From Oppiella nova (Eukaryota; Arthropoda; Arachnida; Sarcoptiformes; Oppiidae): a stretch of 22,903 nt of DNA. The stretch covers positions 1,115 to 24,017 of the forward strand of contig CAJPVJ010000507.1 of assembly GCA_905397405.1 (NCBI GenBank). The letters run 5' to 3'. The notes under the pieces are model-generated. The model searched no databases. It was not told the origin of the DNA and saw only the letters and a list, made by a program, of their open reading frames with translations. Shown one piece after another: positions 1-10,956 of the stretch. The stretch's first letter is position 1. Every line of letters begins with the position of its first letter. The position numbers were made by a program, and so were the translations under genes.

Positions 1-17
1 CCACAAACTTTCATACA

Positions 18-2793
18 ATGCATTCAATATTGAATTTGTTTGCATTTATTGTTATTCATACCACTGTTTTGGCCAAAAGCTCATCCGTGTCCACGCCATA
101 CATAACCGCCGAATCACAGTATTCTCCGGCAATCGTTTCGCCAAATCTTCCTCTAATAAAGAAGTATTCATCGCCAGCGCCGGCCATACAATCAGTGGCT
201 CTGCCATATGTTAACGATCAGCAATTGCTGTCCTATTCATCATTACCTCAAAGTACTGCCTATGCGGACAATACCTACACATCTACAGAACAGGAACCAC
301 TCTCTTTCAAGTAAATATAATACAATTTATCCTTGTTTAAAATTACTTATTTAAGACCAAGAATTATTATACTGCAACCTTTATTATACATTAACACTTA
401 AATCTAATTAGTTTTATAAATCATTCAATTCTACAATTTGTCAAGAAAACTTTTAAAACTTTAGAATCAAACTTCAAATTAGTTTAAAATAAAAATAATT
501 AAAACTAATCTAGATAACTCATAAATACTAATCAATATTTAGTTGAAACATGTTTAAATTATTCTTTAAAGTAGCTTATATTTTACCTAAATGAATAAAT
601 TTATCTCATCATAATTTTATATATTAATTTAAATTATGTTTTAAACTTATAAAAATTATAAAAAATGTTAAGACTAAAAGTAAAAAGTGAATGTAAAAAG
701 TAAAAGTTAATTTTTCAATTTCCATAATCTATATTAAATTATCTAAAAGTGAATAACACTTGAATATCCAACAAATAAATATGAGAAATACAGTACAGTA
801 TTGATATTTCTTGAAAAAGGTTTTCACTGCCGAAAGCATTTGTGGGTCCATTAGAGCCAAACAATTTGCTATCACAGGCGACGCGTCTCTTTGAAAACTC
901 AATTCTGGGTCCGACTTCTTTAGCCATATATAAAGATTACATCTTTGCTGGAACTGCTGGCGGGGGTGTCTTCAGAGGCAATCTCCGTACTGGCAATACC
1001 ACAAGGATTGCAAAGATAGCCAATGAGTACTGCGATAACAAGCCATGGGATGCCTCAGTTTGCGGCCGTCCTTTAGGCGTAAGAGTGGACTCTTCGGGAA
1101 CTCTATATTTCGTTGACGCATACTTAGGACTACATGTCATTGACTTCGTGGACAATCAGGTCAAACTGACCCGTCTATTATCACTAGAACAAGTGGGCGG
1201 CAAATATATGGGACATTTGGTCATAGATGAAGGCGCCGGTACATCAGGTGGTCATGTGGTGTATGTGACCATTGCCAGCAGTAAACGAGATCTGACTCAA
1301 TGGACAGCAATGATCATAGAGCCCGACACCACTGGATTTGTGGTCAAATATGATGTGGATTCTGGAAACTATGAGATTATCTGGAACAATCTGTGGTATC
1401 CGGCGTCCATTGAGATCACTGATGACAGAACAGGTCTTCTCGTGGCTGAGTTTACCACAAGAAGAGTATTAAAGCATTACATTAAAGGTAATTATGACAA
1501 CACTTTTATTTAATTAATTTCTATTTTTATACCTATCTATCTATTTCTCGTTTGTGTTTCTAATACATTGTTAAACACAATATAATTAATTTCAATAGTA
1601 GTGTTAACTTATATTTTTATAAATTATTGCTCTTAAGTGCATTAATCTTTAGGTTTCATATATCATGATAAGTTAATTATTATCTTTTAATTTCAAACAA
1701 ACAATTAATTACTTTGAGAGAAATCAATGAAATTTTCACATTTGATTTGAGATTCAAAAGAGATATTCAAAACAAAATATATAATTAAAGAATAGAAAGA
1801 TTAAATTTTATTTACTTCTTACGTTTGTTAAAAATATAATATACCATAGTTTCGGTATAGTGGTGGCATAATAGTAGTCATTCAACAACTTACTCATTGG
1901 TTTTGGTTTGGAAAACATCCAAACACTTCCTAAGTGTGACAAAACCATAATAACGTAAAGCCATTGTTATGTTAATAGAATTGTATACAACTTTTGTTAT
2001 CACAAACATATTACAGATGAAGTCATTTATATAATATTTAATAATTCATTGTTTGAGAAAAGAGTTTTCTGTTTGAAATGAAAATTGTTTTTCATATGAA
2101 TATTAAGGAGCAAAAAAGGGAACGACAGAAGTGTGGGCTGAAAACCTTCCGGGAGAGAGCGATCATCTCATCAGAAGTCTCGATAAGACTCGTGAGACAT
2201 ATTGGATGCCTGTTGTGAACGCCAGGAATGAGAGTAAACCTAATTTACTCGATTGGATGAGCGATAAGCCGTATCTGAGGCAAGAGATCTTAGAGAAGTA
2301 CCAAAAGCTGGGATCAAGTATTGAGGAGATGGGCCAACAGTATAAGAACGAAGGGTTGGAAAAGTTAGGCTTCACTCTCAAGACTGGCCAACAGTTTTAC
2401 ACACAAAACGTGGCCAATAATTATGGTATGATCTTGGAGTTGGACGCCAACGGAAACATTATCGGTTCAATACATTCAACCAATGGAGTCAACAGCTTTA
2501 TATCGGAAGCGGTTGAGGGCTATAGTGATAACCCGGATGAACGTGTTCTCTACATCGGATCCTTTGGTTATCCCTATATTCTCAAACTCATTGTCAAGAA
2601 ACCAATTTATGATTTACCAGTTTTTAACACTTTGAGAGGCGAGGAGTCGTCCTATGATTTGGATCCTAAACAAGGCGTTCAATACACGGCTTATTCAAAA
2701 CCCATGACATTTGATGACTTGAAGTTTGTGGACATACCTACTCTTCTGAAGTCGTGGCAGACATTACAAACTGAACCCAAACAAAAAAGTTAA
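18..2793 (+). CDS. APMAP-like (strictosidine synthase-like) beta-propeller protein, secreted form
   Basis: Spliced CDS join(18..310, 820..1487, 2129..2793), 541 codons; all junctions are GT-AG and the phases agree (phase 2, then phase 1). Exon 1 ends in EPLSF-K, matching the PLSFK of animal APMAP just before the propeller, which supports joining it to exon 2. Exon 2 carries the family blocks LFEN, CGRPLGVR and GTLYFVDAYLGL; exon 3 carries ENLPG and the closing LYIGSFGYPY blade. APMAP is a six-bladed propeller related to paraoxonase and SMP-30, reported as an arylesterase. The vertebrate protein is type II membrane-bound; here the N-terminus (residues 1-19) looks like a cleavable signal peptide followed by about 75 Ser/Pro/Tyr-rich residues. 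Residues expected to bind calcium appear replaced: FPNG reads YPAS and PDNI reads SDHL. The start is the first ATG, 17 nt into the window, so a further upstream exon cannot be excluded. Confidence 0.85.
311..819 (+). other. APMAP intron 1
   Basis: Donor gtaaat at 311, acceptor ttcttgaaaaag ending at 819. It is 509 nt, much longer than most introns here. It is AT-rich and I see no coding exon or RNA gene in it. Confidence 0.75.
1488..2128 (+). other. APMAP intron 2
   Basis: Donor gtaatt at 1488, acceptor gaacgacag ending at 2128. An AG at 2117-2118 is an alternative acceptor but gives the wrong phase. 641 nt, AT-rich, with no recognisable gene inside. Confidence 0.7.
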
Positions 2794-3805
2794 GATTTAT
2801 ATATTTTTTATATAGAGTTTTTAAAATGAGACAAATTTTTATAATAAATATTCCACTTTTGGAAATATATTATAACATTAATAATAAGCCATTAATAGAT
2901 AAGATTGTAAAGTAATCAATTGCCTTTTTATACAATAGTTGATTTTAATCTATTATATTTTTATATATTTTGATGTATTGTACTGTATATCCCATTCATT
3001 GTTGTATTATTTTTACGTTCAATATTCATTGTAATGCCATAAATAAACTCAACTATTTTTACATAAGTATTTATTAAGTGATCGTGTATACTTTGTACAG
3101 TAAACTTCATGTTACATGGTTAAATAACTTAAAATATTTGACTTAACATTTTTAAATATAAACCAACGATATAACTTTGAAATAATAAGAATAAATTTTT
3201 TTATTAATTTTCAAACTCTTAATTAGTCTTGAACAAAATATTAAGTAAATATATTATGAATACATTAATATTATCCGGATCGATAGGGATCCATATCTTA
3301 AAATAAAACTTTAAAAATGATAAATATAGTTAAATTAATAATTAATTAAATGATTAGTGCTTTTTAATTAAATAAAAATTAATTTCAATTATGACGATAA
3401 ATAACATAAAGACTAGAGATTACTCGTTTACAATTACAGTACTTTCTTTACTATATGACATACAAGTTAGTGTTAATTTTCATAAAAACATGTAATTATC
3501 TTGAACTAGTACGTTTAATTTTACTATTTTTATATATGCCCATTCTTCACTCACTGTACAAACTGTAAATGCCATGATGATGAATTAGATACAAGCACGT
3601 TCCAAATACTGTAATTCATTTTAATTTGATTAATGTTTAGTCAATCAGGCTTGTAATTAAAAGAAAATTATACAGTAGTATTAATATAGCCAACTATAAA
3701 AGCACACAAGGTTTAATATATTTAAAGTTTTTTAAATTTAATTTAAACTATAATAACGAAAGTAAGTGAACATAAAGTTTTTTCTTTTCTTTTTTGTGAA
3801 TATTT
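2794..3805. other. Tail-to-tail intergenic region
   Basis: Very AT-rich spacer between the 3' ends of the APMAP-like gene (+) and the gustatory receptor-like gene (-). Apart from the polyadenylation signal I see no ORF of note, RNA gene or repeat. Confidence 0.6.
3042..3047 (+). promoter_or_regulatory. Polyadenylation signal of the APMAP-like gene
   Basis: AATAAA about 250 nt after the stop codon at 2793, in a T-rich context. This is the most likely 3' end of the transcript. Confidence 0.5.
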
Positions 3806-5450
3806 TTAATGCATTTCAACAATAATTGAGAAGTAAGTGACAATTCCGGTCAGAATCTGCGATATATAAAGTATATAACTATTAACTATGGTAAAAACTT
3901 ATTAAATTACTTGCAATATACTAAATTAAAATTAAGATAATAATGATTACATACACTGGAGAGCACACCACCTGATGCCACAAAGCCATCCAAAATAGTC
4001 ATACCAATGGTGCCGCCACTAAGTCTTTCCACAAACAACTGGACCTATAATTACATATAGATTAATTGGTTTATAATTAGGAATACTATTATAAATTTAT
4101 ATTTAAATTCCAATAATGATGACTACTGTGAATGTATGCTTACCTGCATCTGGACCTCATCCGAAATGACCATTTCCCCCACACCATGCACCACATGATA
4201 GGGGAATACTCGGTAACTACATTAGAAGCGGCTTGTCTATCTCTAGTTATTATAAACTTCCCGAAGCCGTTGCTACATCTACTGTCGGTGAGGAAAGTGG
4301 ATTAATATCTTTTAACGTTAAATAAATTAAACCTTTATCATTTATTTAATTTGTCTATAAGTTATCCAGCTATACTGACTGGTAGTGGATTATTAACAGT
4401 GGATATCTGATAGAATAGATAGCATTCGTGAGACACCATAAGGGAGAAGAAGAAGAAGATGTATTTCTTGAAGTACTGATTGGAACCGATAACCATATCG
4501 CACACAATGTAGTGCTTCTCGAAAAGTTTGGCCAAAACCCATGAATCGGACGGCGGTTTACTTCGGATGGAGTGCTCGAAGTCATTGTATACTTCACTGA
4601 ATCGTATGATTATAGCCCGAGTGAAGAGAGTGTACTGAAAGAGCGCCGTCACGTTGACCACCGATGCGATCACACACCAGAGCACATATACCACACTCCA
4701 CACCACGTATATTACTGTCGACCCATTCATCGATGAGAAGTGATAGACACCACCCGTAATGCTAAGCATCGTTATGAATAAGACATAACAGGCCACTGAC
4801 CACTTGATAATCTTGACACTCGTGGCAACCGTCTTAACCAAATTATCAACAATTTTCTTCTCAGGGTTTGGACTTCTGAAGAATGTATTCTTCCAGTTCT
4901 CATCAAATCTCAACACCCATTCCCGCGGTTTATTGCCATTTCTGAAAGTATTTATTAATTTGATAATACATAGAGTGTAAGAAATAAATTTTTAAAAAGT
5001 ATATCATTTATTATATTCATAATTTATTTATGAACATATAACTGACCCTGATATCAGTGAATAAACAAAAGCTGCAAGAAAGCCCCAACTGATTAAGAAT
5101 GAGTTGAAATAGAGGCGACTGAATGCCGAGCCATAGAATTTCGACAAATCACCGAAAATAAGCAATAAATCAGTGGATGTATTGCTGACAATGATCTGAC
5201 AAACAAGTGTTTTGACGGCAAACGCGTATAAAAATAGTTTTATTGCCAAAACTACGGACGCGTTGGGACTCCCGTTGGTTTTGTCGGACGGCTGAACCAA
5301 ATTAGCGCCCAATCTATGGCTCCAAACTTCAATCTTTCTGATTTGATCGGTTATGATGTTTGTTGACCGCATTTTAGTGTCCTTTCGGTCAATAGTGTAA
5401 CCAGTATTCGGGTTATTGTTCGGTAGTTCTATTGATGAAACTTTTGCCAT
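3806..5450 (-). pseudogene. Gustatory receptor-like 7TM chemoreceptor, apparently disrupted
   Basis: Probable exons on the minus strand: 5450..5047, 4941..4380, 4281..4144, 4044..3955, 3856..3806, about 415 residues, the usual length for arthropod gustatory receptors. The start ATG at 5450 gives MAKVSSIEL. Hydrophobic segments occur through exons 1 and 2 (for example SVACYVLFITMLSITGGVY and YIFFFFSLMVS). Exons 4-5 read DEVQMQVQLFVERLSGGTIG and the last exon reads ILTGIVTYFSIIVEMH-stop, the family's C-terminal TM7 with its TY motif. Two problems suggest a pseudogene or base error. Exon 3 needs one extra C in the C4 run (G4 at 4201-4204) to link its upstream frame (RQAASNVVTEYSP) to its downstream frame (VVHGVGEMVISDEVQ). 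The 4380/4281 junction also does not agree in phase with any good donor. The other junctions fit. Confidence 0.7.
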
Positions 5451-6434
5451 CTTATTGAAAGTTTGCAACAATTTTGAGTTTTAATAGTTTTATATTTTTA
5501 AATGAATACTATTTTTGTTAATCTTCAAATAAATAATGATATAAACATAATCATTTATATTGTTTATATGCAATTTTAAATCGCCATGCAATGTTAAATA
5601 TTATGATTTTATTCTTATTTGACTGAAATTTATATTAAATAAAGAATATAATAAAATTGATGATAATATTTCAGATTAAATAAATAAATAATGGTATTGG
5701 GTTTATATTTTGAAATGAAAATTCTCTAAATTACTATGTACCGTATAATATACACTATTATGTACAATGTATACTATCTGTGTATGCCACTGTACATTAA
5801 ATATTAGTAAGATCATTAAATATATATTATTTTTTTATAAAATATCAATATTCCGATTTGTGGAATTATAAAAATAATTTATTGGAAATTTATGACTAAT
5901 CTAACTAAAAAATACACAATTTATCCATGAAAACAGTAATTTAAATAATAATAAAATAAATTATTCTAATATTTAATAATTTAGTTTGTACTGTATAACT
6001 TAGCCAACACACCGTTTCATAAAATGATAATTAAAATTACGGTATATTATACTTTAAATATGTCGAAGTATAACGACTATTGTAACATTAATATTGTATA
6101 ATATCTTACACAAGTAAACAACTCTAAAAACAATGTAAATTTTAATTATTTTTATTATAAACTTGTTAATTTTATTTAACATAAATAATTTCGAGAATTT
6201 TACTGACTTGTTAAACAATTCATTATATTTATAAATTTTATTCATGTTAAAGAAAAATATTTAATCTTAAAAACAATTTAAATTCATTTTACAATATATT
6301 AGTTTTATAAAATTTGAAATAGATATTAATGTAAAATAAAATGTTTGGTTCGCTTAATCTGGAGTTTTAATATAGGTTTCACTGTTAAACGAACTTTTAA
6401 ATATAATATTTAAGCATAAAATCTAAAAACATGT
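5451..6434. other. Intergenic region upstream of the receptor-like gene
   Basis: AT-rich spacer holding the presumed promoter of the receptor-like gene and the 3' flank of the SCP2 gene. The only longer ORF (6054-6245, minus) is Ile/Lys/Asn low-complexity sequence and is not supported. Confidence 0.6.
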
Positions 6435-8086
6435 CTAAAGTTTACTGTGAATGACAGGTAACTGAAATATCTTCACTAACTTTGGCGCTAATTTGATGTC
6501 ACCTTTGATTCGTTGAGATGTCATGGCCTGTAAATTGTGTCACATTTAAAATTCATATAAATTTATATAATATTACACACCTTTTGGATATCTAATTGAT
6601 TTAGAGAAATGAGTGCAAAATCCTCGTCTTCGATGACAATAAGTGGTTGTGATGTCTGTTGGCTGTCGAGTGGTTGACGGGTGAATATCCCGCACACTTT
6701 ATTTTCTGTGAAATCCAGTTCTGGTAGAAAATATTTTTAGATAATTAATTAACTAATAACTTATTAATCAAATATAAAACTGACTCCATTTGGACACAAC
6801 TTTGCCATCTATAGTGATATCAAAGTAATAGAAACCGCCGACTTCTGCACATAATTGCGGACATTTGACAAACCGTTGAATGAGTCTAAACACCATTATC
6901 TCACTCTTAAGACCAGGTATTAAGTCCTATAAAACAATTCATTAGTAATTTAATAAAGAAATTAAGGGCAAGTAAAACATACGCTATTAAACAGAATATT
7001 CTCAATATATGGCACTTCCGGTGCCTTCTTCTTCTTGAACGCCGCCTCAACCCAAACGGTGAATAACTTATAGATCGACAGTATCTGTCCCTTCACTTTC
7101 ATCTTTCCCAACATAAATGCCTATTATGTAAGCAAACGATTAAATAAAATACTTTGAATACAGTATTTGAATGAAATTTGAATATTTTAAATCAAATCAA
7201 ATACAGACCTTTTGTGGGTTAAACTTATTGACCATCATTTTGGCGAAGTCTTCGTCTCCCATCGTTAGGATACAAACGGGTTTCTCTGGAGATGTTCCCC
7301 GATATACGTTCTGACCCAACGGTTTGGTGAAGTCAATGGCTTTAATACAATATATTTTAATGAATTTTATTACAAGAATCGGTTCCAAGAATACAATTCT
7401 TACTCCAAACAGATTTGGTCTCATCTTTGGTGATATCAAACTGCATAATACCAGTGAGTTTGCGGACAATGTCTTCCTCCTCATGCATACGATTCTTGAG
7501 GGTATGGAATATGATATCACTTTTGAATCCATTAGAAGTGAAATCAAAGAGATCCCATTGATTGCCATTAATAGGCTTATCATGGGTTCCTTTGCTAATG
7601 AATTTGAAGTCTTCGTTACACTTGTCTGTCTCGACCCAAAACTGTTGCAACTTTTCCAACGCAACTCTCGTCCCTTTCAATGACATCTTGCGCTCAAAGA
7701 ATAACTGATTTCATAACAAATCAAAAGTCATCAAGTAACAAACAAATCATTCAAAAGTCCGAAACAATGGTTGAGTGGACACCAACCTTATGCAAGTGAC
7801 TCTTATTCATAATGGCTTGGATCAGATCACTCTCATCGATGGTGAGACTGCACTTCACCTCATTCTTGGCCTGTCTATACAGAGCACCGGACCCTTGGCT
7901 GAGGTCCAGGATCCAAGTGGACACGGAGTTAGGCTTTTGTCTGATATTGATCTGATAGACACAATTAATCTTTTGGGCCAAATCTGGCTTTCGCTGAAGA
8001 CTTGTATTAACCCACGTCTCGAAAGACCGATCGATATCTATATCCGAAGTCATCATCTGTTGAGGTATACTCTGTGCTGAAGACAT
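6435..8086 (-). CDS. Triple SCP2-domain protein with peroxisomal targeting signal (sterol carrier protein 2-like)
   Basis: Seven exons on the minus strand: 8086..7787, 7686..7404, 7339..7209, 7120..6983, 6926..6785, 6720..6581, 6527..6435; 408 residues, all junctions GT-AG and phase-consistent. Three SCP2 sterol/lipid-binding domains follow one another. Domain 1 (about residues 15-125) has TWILDLSQGSGALYR and ends MSLKGTRVALEKL. Domain 2 (about 145-280) has SVWTIDFTK, MGDEDFAKMMVNKFNPQK and AFMLGKMKVKG. Domain 3 (about 285-408) has YFDITIDGKVVSKW, IEDEDFALISLNQLDIQK and RIKGDIKLAPKL. The protein ends HSKL-stop, a PTS1 signal, so it probably acts in the peroxisomal matrix, binding or transferring lipids or fatty acyl-CoAs. 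No dehydrogenase, hydratase or thiolase domain is attached, unlike HSD17B4 or SCPx. The start is the ATG at 8086; the ASNA1 gene starts 664 bp away, divergently. Confidence 0.88.
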
Positions 8087-8750
8087 GACGCGAACTAAAG
8101 CCTGTCTCTCGTCTACTGAAACCCTTTTCTGACAACTATTTGCTTTTGAATCAAAAGTTAAGCAAAAGTTGAGGAAAGTTTTGAAAGTTTTGCAAACTAT
8201 GAGAATGTGTGCCGTATTTGTGGGGATTTCTCTACTCTATGACCAGTTTATTGTAATTTATTTGCTTTCATTAGTCAATGAGTGTATCATTACTATTGTC
8301 TCAAGTGGTGAGCAAAGTGTGTCCCAATCCGTGCCATACATACAGTCACTGTATTTGACAATCACTTGAAGGACAACACCTTTACGTCCACTGAAGGACT
8401 GATTGATTTCAAAAAGTTTTCCTCATTAAGTAACCATAGCTACCAAACACTCACTAACCCTCACATACAGTCAAACCCATTAACTATACTCTCATTACAA
8501 CAATTCATTTAAAAGTATAGATTTGACGGTAATATTGATTGCAATTAAACTAAATAACAATTAATTGAATTGAATGTGAATTATAAGCGAAACATATATT
8601 TGTGGCCATAATTGTAGTGAAAGTCAAGTGAGCCGTAAGTGACGTGTATTTGTGTGTCATTTGCTGTACTGTTGTATACATCGTGTTGTCACAGATTGCC
8701 ATCAATTGTGGTGATAATGGTGTGAATTATCGGATCCCTTGAGCAATAAG
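8087..8750. promoter_or_regulatory. Divergent promoter region between the SCP2 gene and ASNA1
   Basis: A 664-bp head-to-head spacer that must contain both promoters and both 5' UTRs. It is less AT-rich than the other spacers. A 66-codon ORF at 8169-8369 (+) shows no family similarity. No specific promoter motif could be assigned. Confidence 0.45.
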
Positions 8751-10334
8751 ATGTCCTCAGAAGACAACTCAATGGCGGAGGCGTTGGAGCCGTCGCTGCA
8801 GAACGTGATCGACCAGAAGAGTCTTCGGTGGGTCTAGCAACCCCCGTTTCCTCCGCAGCCCTTCTGCTGCACGTCGACGAGAGACCGGTAGGTTAACAGA
8901 AACTGGTCTCTCAGTCAGGAGTAGTAGTCGTGTCTGGGGCGCGTGTTGTAATCGCTACGGAACGACCAGAAGTTCTCCAAAGTGCCCACTCCTGTAGGCC
9001 TTACCACCGCATACCCGTCCACTCATGAGTCACTTGAACCCCTTTTAACGACACTTCCGTTTAGTTTAATTCTCTTAAGAGCTAATCGTCTGATCTATAG
9101 TTTATTGCTTTTTTAGGTACCATTAGTTTGAATCAAGTGTTTGTTGACAGGGATTCAAGTGATGTGTATATAGCTATGAAATGGTGTAACCCATGTGTCT
9201 GTGTGTGAGTACAGGTGCGGGGCTTCAAGAATCTATACGCAATGGAAATCGACCCCAACTTAGGCACCGGTGAACTGCCCGATGAGTTCTTCTCGGAGTC
9301 GGATCCCATGCGAATGAGTCGGTCTATGATGCAGGAGCTGTTGGGTGCCTTTCCCGGCATCGATGAGGCGGTCAGTTATGCAGAGGTCATGAAACTCGTC
9401 CGATCGATGAACTTCGAGATCGTCGTCTTCGATACGGCGCCTACAGGTCTGCCGGAGCCTCATGTCATGTCATGTCATGTCTATTATCCTTGCAATCATT
9501 TCTTATGAATACATTTTTCCCATAATTTGTTTTATTTTGCATTTTATATCGCGTTTAATGAAAATATAAAACTTTATTTTCATTAAATTCTCACAAAATT
9601 AATTAATTACTGAAATGATTGTCTCGATTATAGACATATTTGTATACAAATTTCATACAAACACTACTGTTTGCCATGAATTGAGTGAAAGTGTTGTGTA
9701 ATCTATCGCCGCATTTGTGTTGATAATCAGGTCATACGCTTCGGTTGCTATCATTCCCGGCAGTCGTTGAGAAAGGTTTGGGAAAATTGTTACGAATTAA
9801 GAACCAATTGGGACCCATGGTTACCAGCGTGGCCTCCATGTTGGGTATGCCTTACCTGCCTATCGATTACATAACTGTTAACTAATTTCTAAACCAAACA
9901 ATTGAATTGAATTGATGTCAGGAATGAATGACTTGAACGCAGATGCGATGAACAATAAAATAGAGGAAATTCTGCCGATTATTAAGACAGTGAACGAGCA
10001 GTTCCGAGACCCCAATCAGTGCACATTCGTGTGCGTCTGTATAGCGGAGTTCCTGTCCCTCTATGAGACCGAACGGCTGGTCCAGGAGCTCACCCGCGCC
10101 AACATCGACACCCATAACATTATTATCAATCAGCTCCTCATGCCTAAGAATGGCGACACCGGCTGCACGATGTGTAGGGCCAGGACTAAGTTGCAGAACA
10201 AGTATTTGGATCAAATCAATGACCTCTACGAAGACTTTCATTTAACCAAACTTCCACTTCTCGAGGAGGAGGTCAGAGGTGTCGACAAAGTCAAGTCTTT
10301 CAGCAAAAATCTGATCCAACCCTACAAACCATAA
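8751..10334 (+). CDS. ASNA1: ATPase ASNA1/GET3 (tail-anchored protein targeting factor), exon 1 corrupted in this sequence
   Basis: Exons 8751..8993, 9215..9446, 9731..9844, 9922..10334: 333 residues, near the family's usual 340-350; all junctions GT-AG and phase-consistent. GET3 is a cytosolic homodimeric ATPase that delivers tail-anchored proteins to the ER. Visible family blocks: QKSLRW (exon 1), [15 protein letters not shown] and [16 protein letters not shown] (exon 2), switch II DTAPTGHTLR across the exon 2/3 junction, [20 protein letters not shown] and the zinc-binding pair CTMC (exon 4), ending at NLIQPYKP. As written, exon 1 runs into TAG at 8835 and has no P-loop, because 8836-8962 is the non-reversed complement of the expected coding sequence (separate entry). 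With that segment complemented, exon 1 is open throughout, with no change in length. I therefore consider the gene intact in the animal and wrong in this assembly. Confidence 0.93.
8836..8962 (+). other. Parallel-complement segment (complemented, not reversed) inside ASNA1 exon 1
   Basis: Replacing each base here by its complement without changing the order restores the reading frame of exon 1: W-V-F-V, then [20 protein letters not shown] (deviant Walker A), ESVLIIS, TDPAHNISDA (switch I), then [11 protein letters not shown] in the untouched downstream bases. The right edge is fixed: position 8962 must be complemented and 8963 must not, to give the Phe of DAFDQKF. The left edge is 8836 if the residue before VGG is Phe, as in the family; 8834 or 8835 would give other acceptable codons. 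The length is therefore 127 nt (at most 129). As deposited, the segment gives a TAG stop at 8835-8837 and unrelated peptide. The reverse complement gives no P-loop. Confidence 0.95.
9461..9480 (+). repeat. CATGT microsatellite in ASNA1 intron 2
   Basis: Four tandem copies of the pentamer CATGT lie just downstream of the exon 2 donor at 9447. This is a simple repeat with no assigned role. Confidence 0.8.
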
Positions 10335-10874
10335 CTAACAGCCAAATCTGTTGCGACTATTTTATGCTAAAGTAATTCAATTTTATTCAATTGTTTTCAT
10401 GAAAAGTCCACATATTATACAGTAAAACCAAGTTTTGCTTTTTAATCTAAATATCAATTTGTTTAACAGTTTTTATATTTTCTCTATATTTCGGTTATTA
10501 AACAAAGTTTGTATAATAAATTGAGCGATAAATAACAAATAAATTGAATTTGTGATTGATTAGATTTNNNNNNNNNNNNNNNNNNNNNNNNNNNNNNNNN
10601 NNNNNNNNNNNNNNNNNNNNNNNNNNNNNNNNNNNNNNNNNCTAACAGCCAAATCTGTTGCGACTATTTTATGCTAAAGTAATTCAATTTTATTCAATTG
10701 TTTTCATGAAAAGTCCACATATTATACAGTAAAACCAAGTTTTGCTTTTTAATCTAAATATCAATTTGTTTAACAGTTTTTATATTTTCTCTATATTTCG
10801 GTTATTAAACAAAGTTTGTATAATAAATTGAGCGATAAATAACAAATAAATTGAATTTGTGATTGATTAGATTT
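10335..10874. repeat. Identical 233-bp copies flanking an N gap
   Basis: 10335-10567 (the ASNA1 3' UTR from the base after its stop codon) is repeated at 10642-10874. The copies appear identical along their length, with 74 N (10568-10641) between them. The left copy stops at the gap; the right copy continues into unique sequence. The pattern suggests two contig ends covering the same DNA that were scaffolded with a gap instead of being merged. Confidence 0.92.
10515..10543 (+). promoter_or_regulatory. Polyadenylation signals of ASNA1
   Basis: Two AATAAA hexamers at 10515-10520 and 10538-10543, about 180-210 nt after the ASNA1 stop. Both recur in the duplicated copy beyond the N gap. Confidence 0.5.
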
Positions 10875-10956
10875 TAAAATATGCAATACTTTATTAGTGA
10901 TAGACATTTCAACATGATCTTGAAATGAAAATTGAAAAAATAAAGGTAAAAATGAC

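Noticed and set aside
4144-4281. Programmed ribosomal frameshift in the receptor gene
   Set aside because: No slippery site and no precedent in the gustatory receptor family; mutation or base error is simpler.
6054-6245. 63-codon minus-strand ORF
   Set aside because: AT-driven Ile/Lys/Asn low complexity, with no family motif and no splice support.
8169-8369. 66-codon plus-strand ORF in the divergent promoter
   Set aside because: No similarity or coding signature that I can recognise; it more likely lies in a 5' region.
8836-8962. Ordinary inversion, intron, or true pseudogenisation of ASNA1 exon 1
   Set aside because: The reverse complement gives no ASNA1 sequence. An intron would leave the P-loop missing, whereas the plain complement restores it completely with exact length and edges.
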